From positions 124,001 through 188,000 of the forward strand of contig NZ_JARGER010000038.1 of assembly GCF_029210375.1 (NCBI RefSeq): a stretch of DNA of 64,000 nt, given 5' to 3'. Made by a program: the position numbers and the translations under genes. The notes below the pieces were generated by a model. The model saw only the letters and a list, made by a program, of their open reading frames with translations. It searched no databases and was not told where the DNA came from. Below, piece after piece: positions 25,997 to 34,057 of this stretch. This stretch comes from Nocardioides sp. YIM 152315 (lineage in GTDB: Bacteria > Actinomycetota > Actinomycetes > Propionibacteriales > Nocardioidaceae). How positions within the stretch are numbered: the first letter of the stretch is position 1; each line of letters begins with the position of its first letter.

Positions 25997-27441
25997 ACCA
26001 GCCCGGGACCGACGCCCTCGACCGCCTTCTCCGGATGCAGGCCGCGGACCTGCCCGTGCACGGCGGACGCACCCTCGCCTACGTCTACGACTCCGGGCTC
26101 CCCGACGTGGACCGCATCGGCCGCGAGGCCGTCGCGGCGTACGCCGGCTCCAACGGGCTGGACCCGACGGCGTTCCCCAGCCTGCTGCAGATGGAGAACG
26201 ACCTGGTCGGCTTCGCGGCAGACCTGCTGGACGCGCCCGACACCGTCGTGGGCACCGTGACGTCCGGCGGTACCGAGTCGTGCCTGCTGGCGGTGCAGGG
26301 CGCGCGCGACAGCCGTCCCCGGGTCGACCGGCCGCGCATGGTCGTGCCGTCGACCGTCCACGCCGCGTTCCTCAAGGCCGCGCACTACTTCGGCGTCGAG
26401 GCCGTGGTCGTCCCGGTCGGCGCCGACTTCCGCGCCGACCCGACGGCGATGCTCGACGCGATCGACGCCGACCCCGACCGAACGGTGCTCGTGGTCGTCT
26501 CCGCCCCGTCGTACGCGCACGGCGTGGTGGACCCGGTCGCCGCCATCGCGCCGGCCGCTGCCGCGCGCGGGATCCGCTGCCACGTCGACGCGTGCATCGG
26601 CGGCTGGGTGCTGCCGTACGCCGCGCGGCTCGGCCGGGAGGTGCCACCCTGGACGTTCGCCGTGGAGGGCGTCACGTCGATCTCGGTCGACCTGCACAAG
26701 TACGCCTACGCACCCAAGGGCACGTCGCTGCTGCTGCACCGGACGCCGGGGCACCGCAGGCCGCAGTACTTCGCCCACGCCGACTGGCCGGGCTACACGA
26801 TGCTCAACTCGACGATGCAGTCGACGAAGTCGGGCGGCCCCCTGGCCGGTGCGTGGGCCGTGGTGCAGTCGCTGGGTGACACGGGCTACGAGCTCCTTTC
26901 CCGAGAGGTCTTCGAAGCCGTCGACGCGATCGTCGCAGGCAGCACCGACATCGCCGGGATCAGCGTCCTGACGCCACCCGACTCGACGCTGGTGGCGCTC
27001 GGCACCGACGACACCTGCGACCCGTTCACGGTCTGCGACGAGATGGCCGCACGCGGGTGGTACGTCCAGCCGCAGATGTCCTACGACGACCGACCCGCCA
27101 CCATCCACCTCTCGGTGAGCGCCGCGACCCTGTCGGGCGTCGACGACCTCCTCGCCGCCCTGCGCCAGTCGGTGGCGGCCGCCGCGGCGGCCGGACCGGT
27201 GACGGTCGACGCGGACGTCGCGGCCTTCATCGAGGCGCTCGACCCGACCGCGTTGACCGACGCCGACTTCGACGGACTGCTCGTCGCGGCGGGGCTCGTC
27301 GGCGACCCGACCGGCGGGGCCGACCTCACCCTCCCCGACCGGATGGCCGACGTCAACGCGATGCTCGACCTCGCCTCCCCGCGGATGCGCGAGGCGCTGT
27401 TGGTGGCGTTCCTCGACCGGCTGCAACGGCCGACGCGCTGA
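25993..27441 (+). CDS. PLP-dependent group II decarboxylase / sphingosine-1-phosphate-lyase-like enzyme
   Basis: A 482-aa fold-type I PLP enzyme of the DOPA/glutamate decarboxylase and sphingosine-phosphate-lyase group. The PLP lysine is K236 in SVDLHKYAYAPKGTS, preceded by HVDACIGGWVLPY (the aspartate that contacts the pyridine nitrogen) and SGGTESCLLAVQGAR near 91-105. The HKYxxxPKG form is the S1P-lyase-like variant. The last 110 residues (about 375-482) are less conserved. It is translationally coupled to the MelB-like transporter. A lyase acting on a phosphorylated amino alcohol or an amino acid decarboxylase are both possible. Confidence 0.88.
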   Translation: MNQPGTDALDRLLRMQAADLPVHGGRTLAYVYDSGLPDVDRIGREAVAAYAGSNGLDPTAFPSLLQMENDLVGFAADLLDAPDTVVGTVTSGGTESCLLAVQGARDSRPRVDRPRMVVPSTVHAAFLKAAHYFGVEAVVVPVGADFRADPTAMLDAIDADPDRTVLVVVSAPSYAHGVVDPVAAIAPAAAARGIRCHVDACIGGWVLPYAARLGREVPPWTFAVEGVTSISVDLHKYAYAPKGTSLLLHRTPGHRRPQYFAHADWPGYTMLNSTMQSTKSGGPLAGAWAVVQSLGDTGYELLSREVFEAVDAIVAGSTDIAGISVLTPPDSTLVALGTDDTCDPFTVCDEMAARGWYVQPQMSYDDRPATIHLSVSAATLSGVDDLLAALRQSVAAAAAAGPVTVDADVAAFIEALDPTALTDADFDGLLVAAGLVGDPTGGADLTLPDRMADVNAMLDLASPRMREALLVAFLDRLQRPTR

Positions 27442-27480
27442 GAGCTTCGTCGGCCGACCGGCGAGACTCCGTCGACAGCG

Positions 27481-28428
27481 CTACCGCCGCGCGCCCTGCG
27501 CGGCGGACGCGAGCACGCTCTCCAGCGAGTAGGTGCCCGCGTCGGTGCCGAGGCCCCTCGCCACCTCTGCGGCGACGGCGCAGCCCAGCGACGCGGCGCC
27601 GCGCAGGTCACGGTCGAGAGACAGCCCGCGCAGGAAGCCGGCCGAGAACGCGTCGCCGCACCCCGTCGTGTCCACCACGTCCACGGCGTACGCCGGCACC
27701 TCGACCACCTCGTCGGCGGTCACGACCAGCGCGCCCGCGGAGCCCCTCGTCACCGCCACGCAGCCGGCGCCCGCGTCGACCAGCGCGCGGGCACCGTCGG
27801 CCAGTGAGGTGGCGCCGGTGAAGCCGAGCACCTGCTCGTCGTTCGGCAGCAGGTAGTCGGTGTGCGGCAGGGCGTCGGCGATCCACGCCAGCAGGTCCGG
27901 GTCGCCCGGGGCGAGCACGTCGAGCGAGGTGACCGGTCCGATCGACCGCGCGTGCGCGAGCAGCCTCGCCGCCGCCTCCCCGCCGAGGAACTCCGGTCCG
28001 CCCAGGTGCAGGTGACCGATCCCGTCGAGCCGGTCGAGCGGCAGGTCGTCGAGCGTGAACGCACCGTTGGCGCCGATGCAGTGCCACGCCGGTCGGTCGC
28101 CGTTCGGGCGCACCGGGAGCACCGACGCCGAGGTCTGCTGCTCCCGCTTGCGCACCAGGCCCGAGACGTCGACGCCCTCACGCCCCAGCAGGGCCAGGAG
28201 CGCGTCGGCGATCGGGTCGGTGCCGACGGCGCCGTACGACCACACCTCCGCGCCCAGCCGGCTGAGCACGAGCGCCGTCCCGCCCGCCGTGCCCGCCGCG
28301 GACATCCGGATCGTGTCGACGAGCTGGCCGTCGGAGCCGCCCGGGATCGACCCGATGCCGATCACGTGCATGTCGAGCACGTGCACGCCCACCGCGGCCA
28401 CCCGCATGCCGGGCACGGGAGTGCGCAT
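27481..28428 (-). CDS. PfkB-family carbohydrate kinase
   Basis: A 315-aa ribokinase-type kinase. The N-terminal GG-motif region is MSAAGTAGGTALVLSRLGA and the C-terminal catalytic motif is DVVDTTGCGDAFSAGFLRGL, with the catalytic Asp of DTTGCGD. ATG 28428 shares one base with the aldolase stop (TGATG), so translation is coupled; ATG 28407 is an alternative start. Coupled to a class II aldolase, it probably phosphorylates a keto-sugar that the aldolase then cleaves, as in fuculose- or deoxyribulose-type routes. No isomerase is adjacent. Confidence 0.9.
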   Translation of the reverse strand: MRTPVPGMRVAAVGVHVLDMHVIGIGSIPGGSDGQLVDTIRMSAAGTAGGTALVLSRLGAEVWSYGAVGTDPIADALLALLGREGVDVSGLVRKREQQTSASVLPVRPNGDRPAWHCIGANGAFTLDDLPLDRLDGIGHLHLGGPEFLGGEAAARLLAHARSIGPVTSLDVLAPGDPDLLAWIADALPHTDYLLPNDEQVLGFTGATSLADGARALVDAGAGCVAVTRGSAGALVVTADEVVEVPAYAVDVVDTTGCGDAFSAGFLRGLSLDRDLRGAASLGCAVAAEVARGLGTDAGTYSLESVLASAAQGARR

Positions 28429-29105
28429 CAGCCCTCGCCGAGCGGCCCGTAGTTGCGCACCATCGCGGCCATCACCACCGCCGCCTGCTGGTCGTCGCTC
28501 AGCGCCCGCGGCGTGCCGAGCGCGGTCGCGCGGTGGTGCAGGGCGGCCAGCCACTCCAGGAGGTAGGCGTTCTCCACCGCCTCGTCGAGATGACGCCCGA
28601 TCGCCACCGCGCCGTGGCTGGCCATCAGGGCCGCCTTGCGGCCGACCAGGGCGGCGCGCACGTGCCCCGCGAGCTCCTCGGTGCCGAACGTCGCGTACGG
28701 CGCCACCCGCACCGCCCCGCCGAGGAGCAGCTGCTGGTAGTGAATGACGGGCAGCTCGTCGAGGACACAGGCGATCGCCGTGCAGTACGGCGCGTGGGTG
28801 TGCACGATCGCGGCCACCCGATCGGCAGCGTGGTCGGCGTACACGCCGATGTGGAGGTCGAGCTCTGAGGTGGGCGTGAGGTCGCCCGCCACGACGGCGC
28901 CGTCGAGGTCGACGACCGTGACGTCCTCGAGGCGGCACCTCGCGAGCACGATCCCGCTCCCGGTGACCGCGACGAGGCCGCCCCGCCGGGCGCTGACGTT
29001 GCCGGCGGCGCCGGCGAGCAGTCCGACCTCGGCCAGCCGGAGGGCCGCCTCGGCGACCTCGGTTCGCAGCGCGGTGAGATCGGGTGGTGCGGATCCGGCT
29101 GCCAC
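28428..29105 (-). CDS. Class II aldolase/adducin-family protein
   Basis: A 225-aa zinc aldolase of the fuculose-phosphate/ribulose-phosphate epimerase group. GNVSARRGG near residue 31 is the phosphate-binding loop, TPTSELDLHIG carries the catalytic glutamate, IVHTHAPYC supplies two zinc histidines, and MASHGAVAIG the third. GTG 29105 follows GAGGAG at 5 bases. It is the first gene of a two-gene unit with the PfkB kinase. The aldehyde product and sugar cannot be read from sequence. Confidence 0.9.
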   Translation of the reverse strand: MAAGSAPPDLTALRTEVAEAALRLAEVGLLAGAAGNVSARRGGLVAVTGSGIVLARCRLEDVTVVDLDGAVVAGDLTPTSELDLHIGVYADHAADRVAAIVHTHAPYCTAIACVLDELPVIHYQQLLLGGAVRVAPYATFGTEELAGHVRAALVGRKAALMASHGAVAIGRHLDEAVENAYLLEWLAALHHRATALGTPRALSDDQQAAVVMAAMVRNYGPLGEG

Positions 29106-29229
29106 GGCTGCTCCTCGACGTCGTTGGTCCGAGAGGTCGTGCGCCGATCGTAGTGGCAGACGCGCTTCCGCATACCCCACCGGCCGCCGCATCGTTGGGA
29201 CTGCGTCCGCCCGGCCCCGAGGAGCGCTC

Positions 29230-30328
29230 ATGGGCCACCAGTCCTGACCCGTCGGCTGCTGCTGGGGAGCGCCTCCCTCGGCGCGCTGGCGGCCACCACC
29301 GACGGGCTCCACGCCGCGGTCGCGGCCCGCACCCTGCAGGGCACGCTGCCCGGCGACGTCGACGCCGTCGTGGTCGGCGGCGGCATCTCCGGGCTGGTCG
29401 CGGCCCGCGACCTGGCCGACCGCGGCCACGACGTTCTCCTCGTCGAGGCGCGCGACCGGGTCGGCGGGCGCGTGCTCAACCACGAGCTGCGCACCGGCGC
29501 CGCCGTGATCGAGTCGGGCGGCGCGTTCGTCGGCCCGACCCAGGACCACATCCTCGCGCTCGCCGACGAGCTGGGGGTCGCGACGTTCCCCGAGCACAAC
29601 GAGGGCCGCAGCGTCTACGTCTCCTCGCTGCTCGGGCGCAGCGAGTACTCCGGCACCGTCCCGCCGGACCCGACCATCCCCCTCGACTCCGCGCTGCTGC
29701 TGGCGCGCGTCGACAACATGGCGGCGGGCATCGACGTCTCCGCACCGTGGTCGCACCCCAGGGCCGCCGCGTGGGACGCGATGAGCCTGGGCAAGTTCAT
29801 CCGTCGCAACACCGTCAACTCCCGCGGTGTCGGCAACCTGATCGAGTCCTGGACGCAGCCGGGCTTCGGCGCCGACCCCGGCCGTTCTGGCGCGACGCCG
29901 GGCTCAACGGGTTCGGCATCATCGACTCGGGAGCCGCCCGCGTCGTCTTCGACAACTCCCCGCCCGAGGGATCGCCCGGCGTGCTGCTCGCGTTCGTCGG
30001 CGGCTCGACGTGGCGCACCTACGGACCGATGTCCGCCGACCGGCGGCGTCTGGCCGTGCTCGAGGGGTTCGCGGCGATGTTCGGCGAGCAGGCACTGCAC
30101 CCGGTCGAGTACGTCGAGCACGACTGGACCGCGGAGAGCTGGACCCGCGGCGGGCCGACGGCCTTCCACGCGCCGGGCACGCTGACGGCGTTCGGCTCCG
30201 CGATCCGGCGCCCGTTCGGCCGGGTCCACTGGGCGGGCACCGAGACCTCGACGTACTGGAGCGGCTACATGGACGGCGCGGTGCGGGCCGGCGAGCGGGT
30301 CGCGGCGGAGGTGGCGCGCCACCTCTGA
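29230..30328 (+). pseudogene. Decayed flavin monoamine oxidase (frameshift plus internal deletion)
   Basis: Pieces of one flavin amine oxidase in different frames. ATG 29230 has a GAGGAG ribosome binding site but meets TGA after five codons; the frame carrying the Tat-like start TRRLLLGSASLGALAATT begins near 29247, so one base seems lost. That frame encodes the FAD domain (DAVVVGGGISGLVAARDLAD, then VEARDRVGGRV) up to WTQPGFGADPG near 29880. Homology then jumps frame to FWRDAGLNGFGIIDSG and runs to the stop with the C-terminal FAD motif VHWAGTETSTYWSGYMDGAV. The middle of the protein, roughly 100 or more residues, is missing at the 29875-29890 junction. An intact homologue would be about 450 aa. 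An assembly error is the alternative. Confidence 0.82.
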
Positions 30329-30338
30329 GGAGGCTCGA

Positions 30339-30344
30339 TAGCCT
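30339..30344 (+). promoter_or_regulatory. Leaderless -10 element of ung
   Basis: TAGCCT with an 8-base gap to the ATG at 30353. Confidence 0.5.
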
Positions 30345-30352
30345 CACGGTCC

Positions 30353-31045
30353 ATGAGCGCTCTCGCGGGACTCGTCGACAAGGGCCTGATGGCGCCGGAC
30401 TGGGCCGAGGCGCTGGCGCCGGTCGACGAGCAGATCGCCGTGATGGGTCGCTTCCTGCGCGAGGAGCTGGCCGCGGGACGGGGCTACCAGCCCAGCGGAG
30501 ACCGGGTGTTCCGGGCGTTCGAGCGACCGCTGAGCCGGGTGCGGGTGCTGATCGTGGGTCAGGACCCCTACCCGAACCCGCAGCACCCGATCGGACTGAG
30601 CTTCGCCGTACGCCGCGACGTGTGGCCGCTGCCGCCGAGCCTGGTCAACATCTACCAGGAGCTGCGCGACGACCTCGGCGTCATGCCACCGCGACACGGC
30701 GACCTCACGGCCTGGGCCGACCAGGGCGTCATGCTGCTCAACCGGAGCCTGACCGTGCGGCCCGGCGCCTCGAACAGTCACCGCGGTCGGGGCTGGGAGC
30801 CCGTCACCGACCGGGCGATCGCGGCGCTCGCGGCGCGCGGCGGTCCCTGCGTGGCGATCCTGTGGGGGGCCGACGCCCGCAAGCTCAAGCCGCTGCTCGA
30901 CCCGATCCCGGCCGTCGAGTCCGTCCACCCGTCGCCGCTCTCGGCGTACCGCGGCTTCCTCGGCTCCCGGCCCTTCAGCCGCGTCAACGCGATGCTCGTC
31001 GAGCAGGGCGGCGCCGCCGTCGACTGGAGGTTGCCCGTGGATTAA
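30353..31045 (+). CDS. ung: Uracil-DNA glycosylase, family 1
   Basis: A 230-aa base-excision repair enzyme removing uracil from DNA. Family 1 motifs are complete: [16 protein letters not shown] (catalytic Asp, about 64-79), [11 protein letters not shown] (about 125-135), and [21 protein letters not shown] (leucine loop, given as [11 protein letters not shown]). ATG 30353 is supported by the leaderless -10. Single gene; the neighbouring monoamine oxidase remnant is unrelated. Confidence 0.97.
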   Translation: MSALAGLVDKGLMAPDWAEALAPVDEQIAVMGRFLREELAAGRGYQPSGDRVFRAFERPLSRVRVLIVGQDPYPNPQHPIGLSFAVRRDVWPLPPSLVNIYQELRDDLGVMPPRHGDLTAWADQGVMLLNRSLTVRPGASNSHRGRGWEPVTDRAIAALAARGGPCVAILWGADARKLKPLLDPIPAVESVHPSPLSAYRGFLGSRPFSRVNAMLVEQGGAAVDWRLPVD

Positions 31046-31072
31046 AGTTGAATCTTGGACGATTATGGCGGC

Positions 31073-31846
31073 ATGACTGACCGGATGCCCGCGCTCTACA
31101 TCGGCCACGGCGCCCCGCCGCTCCTCGACGACCCGACGTGGTCCGGGCAGCTCGCGGCGTGGGCGCAGGACCTGCCCCGGCCGCGGGCGATCCTGATCGT
31201 CAGCGCCCACTGGGAGTCCGCGCCGGTCATGCTCTCCGCGAGCCGCGCTCCCCTGGTCTACGACTTCGGCGGCTTCGACCCGAAGTACTACCGGATGACC
31301 TACGACACCCCCGACGCCACCGCGCTCGCCGAGCGCGTCGCCGCGATGATGCCGGCCTCGGAGCCCGTGCACCGGCACGGCAGCCGCGGGCTCGACCACG
31401 GCGCGTGGGTCCCGCTGCGGATCATGTACCCCGAGGCCGACGTCCCCGTGCTGCAGATGTCGCTGCCCACCCACGACCCCGTGCGGCTGCTCGCGCTCGG
31501 CGAACGGCTGCGCCCGCTGCGCGACGAGGGCGTGCTGATCATCGGCTCCGGCTTCCTCACCCACGGCCTGCCGTTCCTCACCGAGTGGCGCATCGACGCC
31601 GCCGTGCCGGGCTGGTCGCACGACTTCGACGCCTGGGCCGCCGACGCGCTGGCCCGCGGCGACGTCGACGCACTCGCCGACTACCGCGGCCGGGCGCCCG
31701 GCCTTCCCTACGCGCATCCGACCGTCGAGCACTACACGCCGTTGTTCGTCACCCTCGGCGCCGCCACCGACCCCGAGTCACCCGGACTCCAGGTCATCGA
31801 CGGCTTCTGGATGGGGCTGTCGAAGCGATCGCTCCAAGTGGCCTGA
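31073..31846 (+). CDS. Class III extradiol (DODA-type) dioxygenase family protein
   Basis: A 257-aa protein of the LigB/DODA fold. Likely metal ligands are the histidines of YIGHGAPP (residue 13), SAHWESAP and GLDHGAWVPLRIMYP, in the order seen in YgiD/DODA enzymes. These open catechol-type rings between or next to hydroxyls using a non-haem metal; stand-alone bacterial members often have unknown substrates. ATG 31073 has GATTAT six bases before a GGCGGC gap, a plausible leaderless promoter. Its stop is 90 bases from a convergent cupin gene, with a repeat cluster between. Confidence 0.9.
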   Translation: MTDRMPALYIGHGAPPLLDDPTWSGQLAAWAQDLPRPRAILIVSAHWESAPVMLSASRAPLVYDFGGFDPKYYRMTYDTPDATALAERVAAMMPASEPVHRHGSRGLDHGAWVPLRIMYPEADVPVLQMSLPTHDPVRLLALGERLRPLRDEGVLIIGSGFLTHGLPFLTEWRIDAAVPGWSHDFDAWAADALARGDVDALADYRGRAPGLPYAHPTVEHYTPLFVTLGAATDPESPGLQVIDGFWMGLSKRSLQVA

Positions 31847-31940
31847 GGTCGAGTCGGGACTTCTCGACGGTCGAATCGGGAGTTGTGACGGTCGAGTCCG
31901 GAGGAAAGTCCAGACTCAACCGTCAGAAGTCCCGACTCAA
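31845..31940. repeat. Cluster of direct and inverted ~16-base repeats, possible bidirectional terminator
   Basis: Three direct copies of a unit like GGTCGAGTCGGGA (starting near 31847, 31868 and 31890) are followed by two inverted copies near 31908 and 31925. The first arm 31847-31864 and the last arm 31925-31942 are inverted complements with one mismatch, and GACGGTCGAGTCCGG pairs with the inner inverted copy through G-U pairs. The transcript would fold into a long nested hairpin between the convergent dioxygenase and cupin genes. Confidence 0.65.
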
Positions 31941-32425
31941 CCGACCCAGAACGTGTCGTGGCGCAGCATGAACTCCGCGCGCTGCTCCTCGGTCATCTGC
32001 TCGCCGCGGGCGAGCGTCTCGAAGTAGTCCTCGCGCGGGCCACCGGGGGCGAACATCAGCAGCATCGACGCACCCCCGCTGCCCCGGAAGCCGTGCAGGC
32101 CGCCCTCGGGCACGTAGAGGAAGTCCCCGGAGCGCGCGGTGACCCACGCGCGCCCGTCGTAGAGCCTCACCTCGCCGGAGAGCACGTAGAACTGCTCGGA
32201 GATCGCGCGGTGGAAGTGCGGGTCCGGGCCGGTCTCCGTCTCGCCGAACGTCCAGCGGTAGAGCCCGAAACGCCCGGCCGTCTGGTCTCCGGTGGCGACG
32301 TATTCGCACGTGCCGCCGTTGCGATAGGTGATGTCGGGCGGCTCGTCGCCCCGGCGTACCCACGCCGAGACCTCACCGCCCTCGCCGTGGTAGGTGTCGG
32401 GCGGGTAGGCGCGCGGGAGCGACAT
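31937..32425 (-). CDS. Cupin-domain protein
   Basis: A 162-aa single-cupin protein. Motif 1 is PHFHRAISEQFYVLSGEVRLY (metal-binding His, His, Glu) and motif 2 GDFLYVPEGGLHGFRG (His). With a complete set of metal ligands it could be an isomerase, dioxygenase or sugar-binding protein; the substrate is not predictable. ATG 32425 is supported by TAGGTT seven bases upstream. It stands alone, convergent with the extradiol-type dioxygenase. Confidence 0.88.
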   Translation of the reverse strand: MSLPRAYPPDTYHGEGGEVSAWVRRGDEPPDITYRNGGTCEYVATGDQTAGRFGLYRWTFGETETGPDPHFHRAISEQFYVLSGEVRLYDGRAWVTARSGDFLYVPEGGLHGFRGSGGASMLLMFAPGGPREDYFETLARGEQMTEEQRAEFMLRHDTFWVG

Positions 32426-32432
32426 GCACCCA

Positions 32433-32438
32433 AACCTA
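32433..32438 (-). promoter_or_regulatory. Leaderless -10 element of the cupin gene
   Basis: TAGGTT with a 7-base gap to the ATG at 32425. Confidence 0.5.
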
Positions 32439-32496
32439 CGTGTGGCTTCGAGACCGGCGCCAGCGCGCCTTTCCTCAACCACCGACCACGAAGCGG

Positions 32497-34056
32497 CTAG
32501 CGGATGCCGGTCTTCCGCATCATTTTCAGGCCGCCGAGCATCCCCTTGACGTACTGGTCGTGGTCCTGGCCCCTCCTTGCACCCATCACCTGCTTCTTGA
32601 GCACGGCGAGCTGCTGCACGTCGGTGTACTTGAGCAGGCCCTGGTCGCCGTGCCGCGCGCCGACGCCCGACTGCTTCACGCCGCCGGAGGGCGTGCCCTT
32701 GGACGCGAACGCCGTGGCGAGGATGTCGTTGACGTTGACGTTGCCCGACTGGATCCGCCGGCCAACCCGGCAGGCGTGGGCGAGGTCGCCGCCCCAGACC
32801 GACGCGTTGAGGCCGTAGTCGGTGTGGTTGGCGAGCTCGATCGCCTCGTCGACGGTGCGGTAGCGGTGCAGCGCGACGACCGGGCCGAAGGTCTCGGTGA
32901 CGCCGGCGAGCATGTCCTTGGTGACGCCCTCCAGGATGGTCGGCTCGAAGAACGCCGGGCCGAGGTCGGGCCGCGGCCTGCCGCCCGCGAGCACGCGGGC
33001 GCCGCGGGCGACGGCGTCGTCGACGTGCGCCTTCATGCGGTCCAGGTGGTCGGGCGAGACCAGCGAGCCCACGTCCGGGCCGAAGTCGTACGTCGCGCCG
33101 AGGACGAGGCGCTCGGTCGCGGCGACGAACCGGTCGCGGAACTCGTCGTACCGCGACTCGGGCAGGTACATCCGCTCGATGTGCATGCAGATCTGGCCGG
33201 TGTTGCCGAAAGCGCCGAAGATCGCGCCCTGCACGACGTCGTCGAGGTCGGCGTCCTCGAGCACGATCATGGGGTTCTTGCCGCCGAGCTCGAGGCAGCA
33301 GCCGATCAGGTTGCGCCCGGCGCGCTCGCCGATGACCCGTCCGGTCGCGGTCGACCCGGTGAACATCACGTAGTTGGCGTTGTCGACCAGCGTCGGGCCG
33401 ACCTCCGGGCCCTCACCGCATACGACCTGGAAGAGACCGCGGGGCAGGCCGGCCTCCTCGAGCATCTGGACGCCGTAGAGCGGCGACAGCGCGGTCTTGT
33501 TGTCGGGCTTGAGCACGATCGCGTTGCCGGCCATCAGCGCCGAGATCGAGTCGGAGATACCGGTGGCGAAGGGGAAGTTCCAGGGCGCGATGATGCCGAC
33601 CACGCCCTTGGGCTGGCGGATCTCGGTGGACGTCGAGAGCACCGGGATCGGTCCGCCGCGCTTGACCGGCTTGAGCAGGCGCGGGGCCCGCTTGAGGTAG
33701 TGGCTCATCACCATCACCGGGTCACAGGTCTCCTCGATCGCCATCCGGCGGTTCTTGCCGCTCTCCGCCTGGATCAGGTCGGCGGTGGTGTGCGCGCGCT
33801 CGATGAACAGCGCGTGCGCGCGCTTGAAGACGGCGAGCCGCTTCCGCAACGGCCAGGCCGCCCACTCCGACTGCGCGGCCCGCGCGGCCGCGAAGGCCCG
33901 CTCGATGTCGGCCGGGGTCGACTGCGGCAGCTCGACGAGCAGGTCCCCGGTGTAGACCTCGGTCAGCTTCCAGGTCGCTCCGTCACCGGCGGGTACGCGG
34001 GCGACCAGGCCCCGGAGGAAGTCGTCGGTCAGGGAGGCGGGTCGCTGCAGTGACAT
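32497..34056 (-). CDS. NAD(P)-dependent aldehyde dehydrogenase, succinate-semialdehyde type
   Basis: A 519-aa ALDH. The cofactor region is IIAPWNFPFATGISD (Asn of PWN), the glutamate is in LELGGKNPM and the nucleophile cysteine in GNTGQICMHIERMY. The N-terminal 40 residues and the group resemble GabD2-type succinate-semialdehyde dehydrogenases. It is one base downstream of the GMC oxidoreductase stop, so the pair would oxidise an alcohol to an aldehyde and then to an acid. The shared promoter has a KstR-like operator. The natural substrate may be a steroid side-chain, terpenoid or simple alcohol; the sequence does not decide. Confidence 0.93.
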   Translation of the reverse strand: MSLQRPASLTDDFLRGLVARVPAGDGATWKLTEVYTGDLLVELPQSTPADIERAFAAARAAQSEWAAWPLRKRLAVFKRAHALFIERAHTTADLIQAESGKNRRMAIEETCDPVMVMSHYLKRAPRLLKPVKRGGPIPVLSTSTEIRQPKGVVGIIAPWNFPFATGISDSISALMAGNAIVLKPDNKTALSPLYGVQMLEEAGLPRGLFQVVCGEGPEVGPTLVDNANYVMFTGSTATGRVIGERAGRNLIGCCLELGGKNPMIVLEDADLDDVVQGAIFGAFGNTGQICMHIERMYLPESRYDEFRDRFVAATERLVLGATYDFGPDVGSLVSPDHLDRMKAHVDDAVARGARVLAGGRPRPDLGPAFFEPTILEGVTKDMLAGVTETFGPVVALHRYRTVDEAIELANHTDYGLNASVWGGDLAHACRVGRRIQSGNVNVNDILATAFASKGTPSGGVKQSGVGARHGDQGLLKYTDVQQLAVLKKQVMGARRGQDHDQYVKGMLGGLKMMRKTGIR

Positions 34057-34057
34057 G

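Noticed and set aside
29900..29915. Possible fourth KstR-like site (AACGGGTT) inside the monoamine oxidase remnant
   Set aside because: The outer T and A of the pattern are absent and it lies in former coding sequence; the core alone is common.
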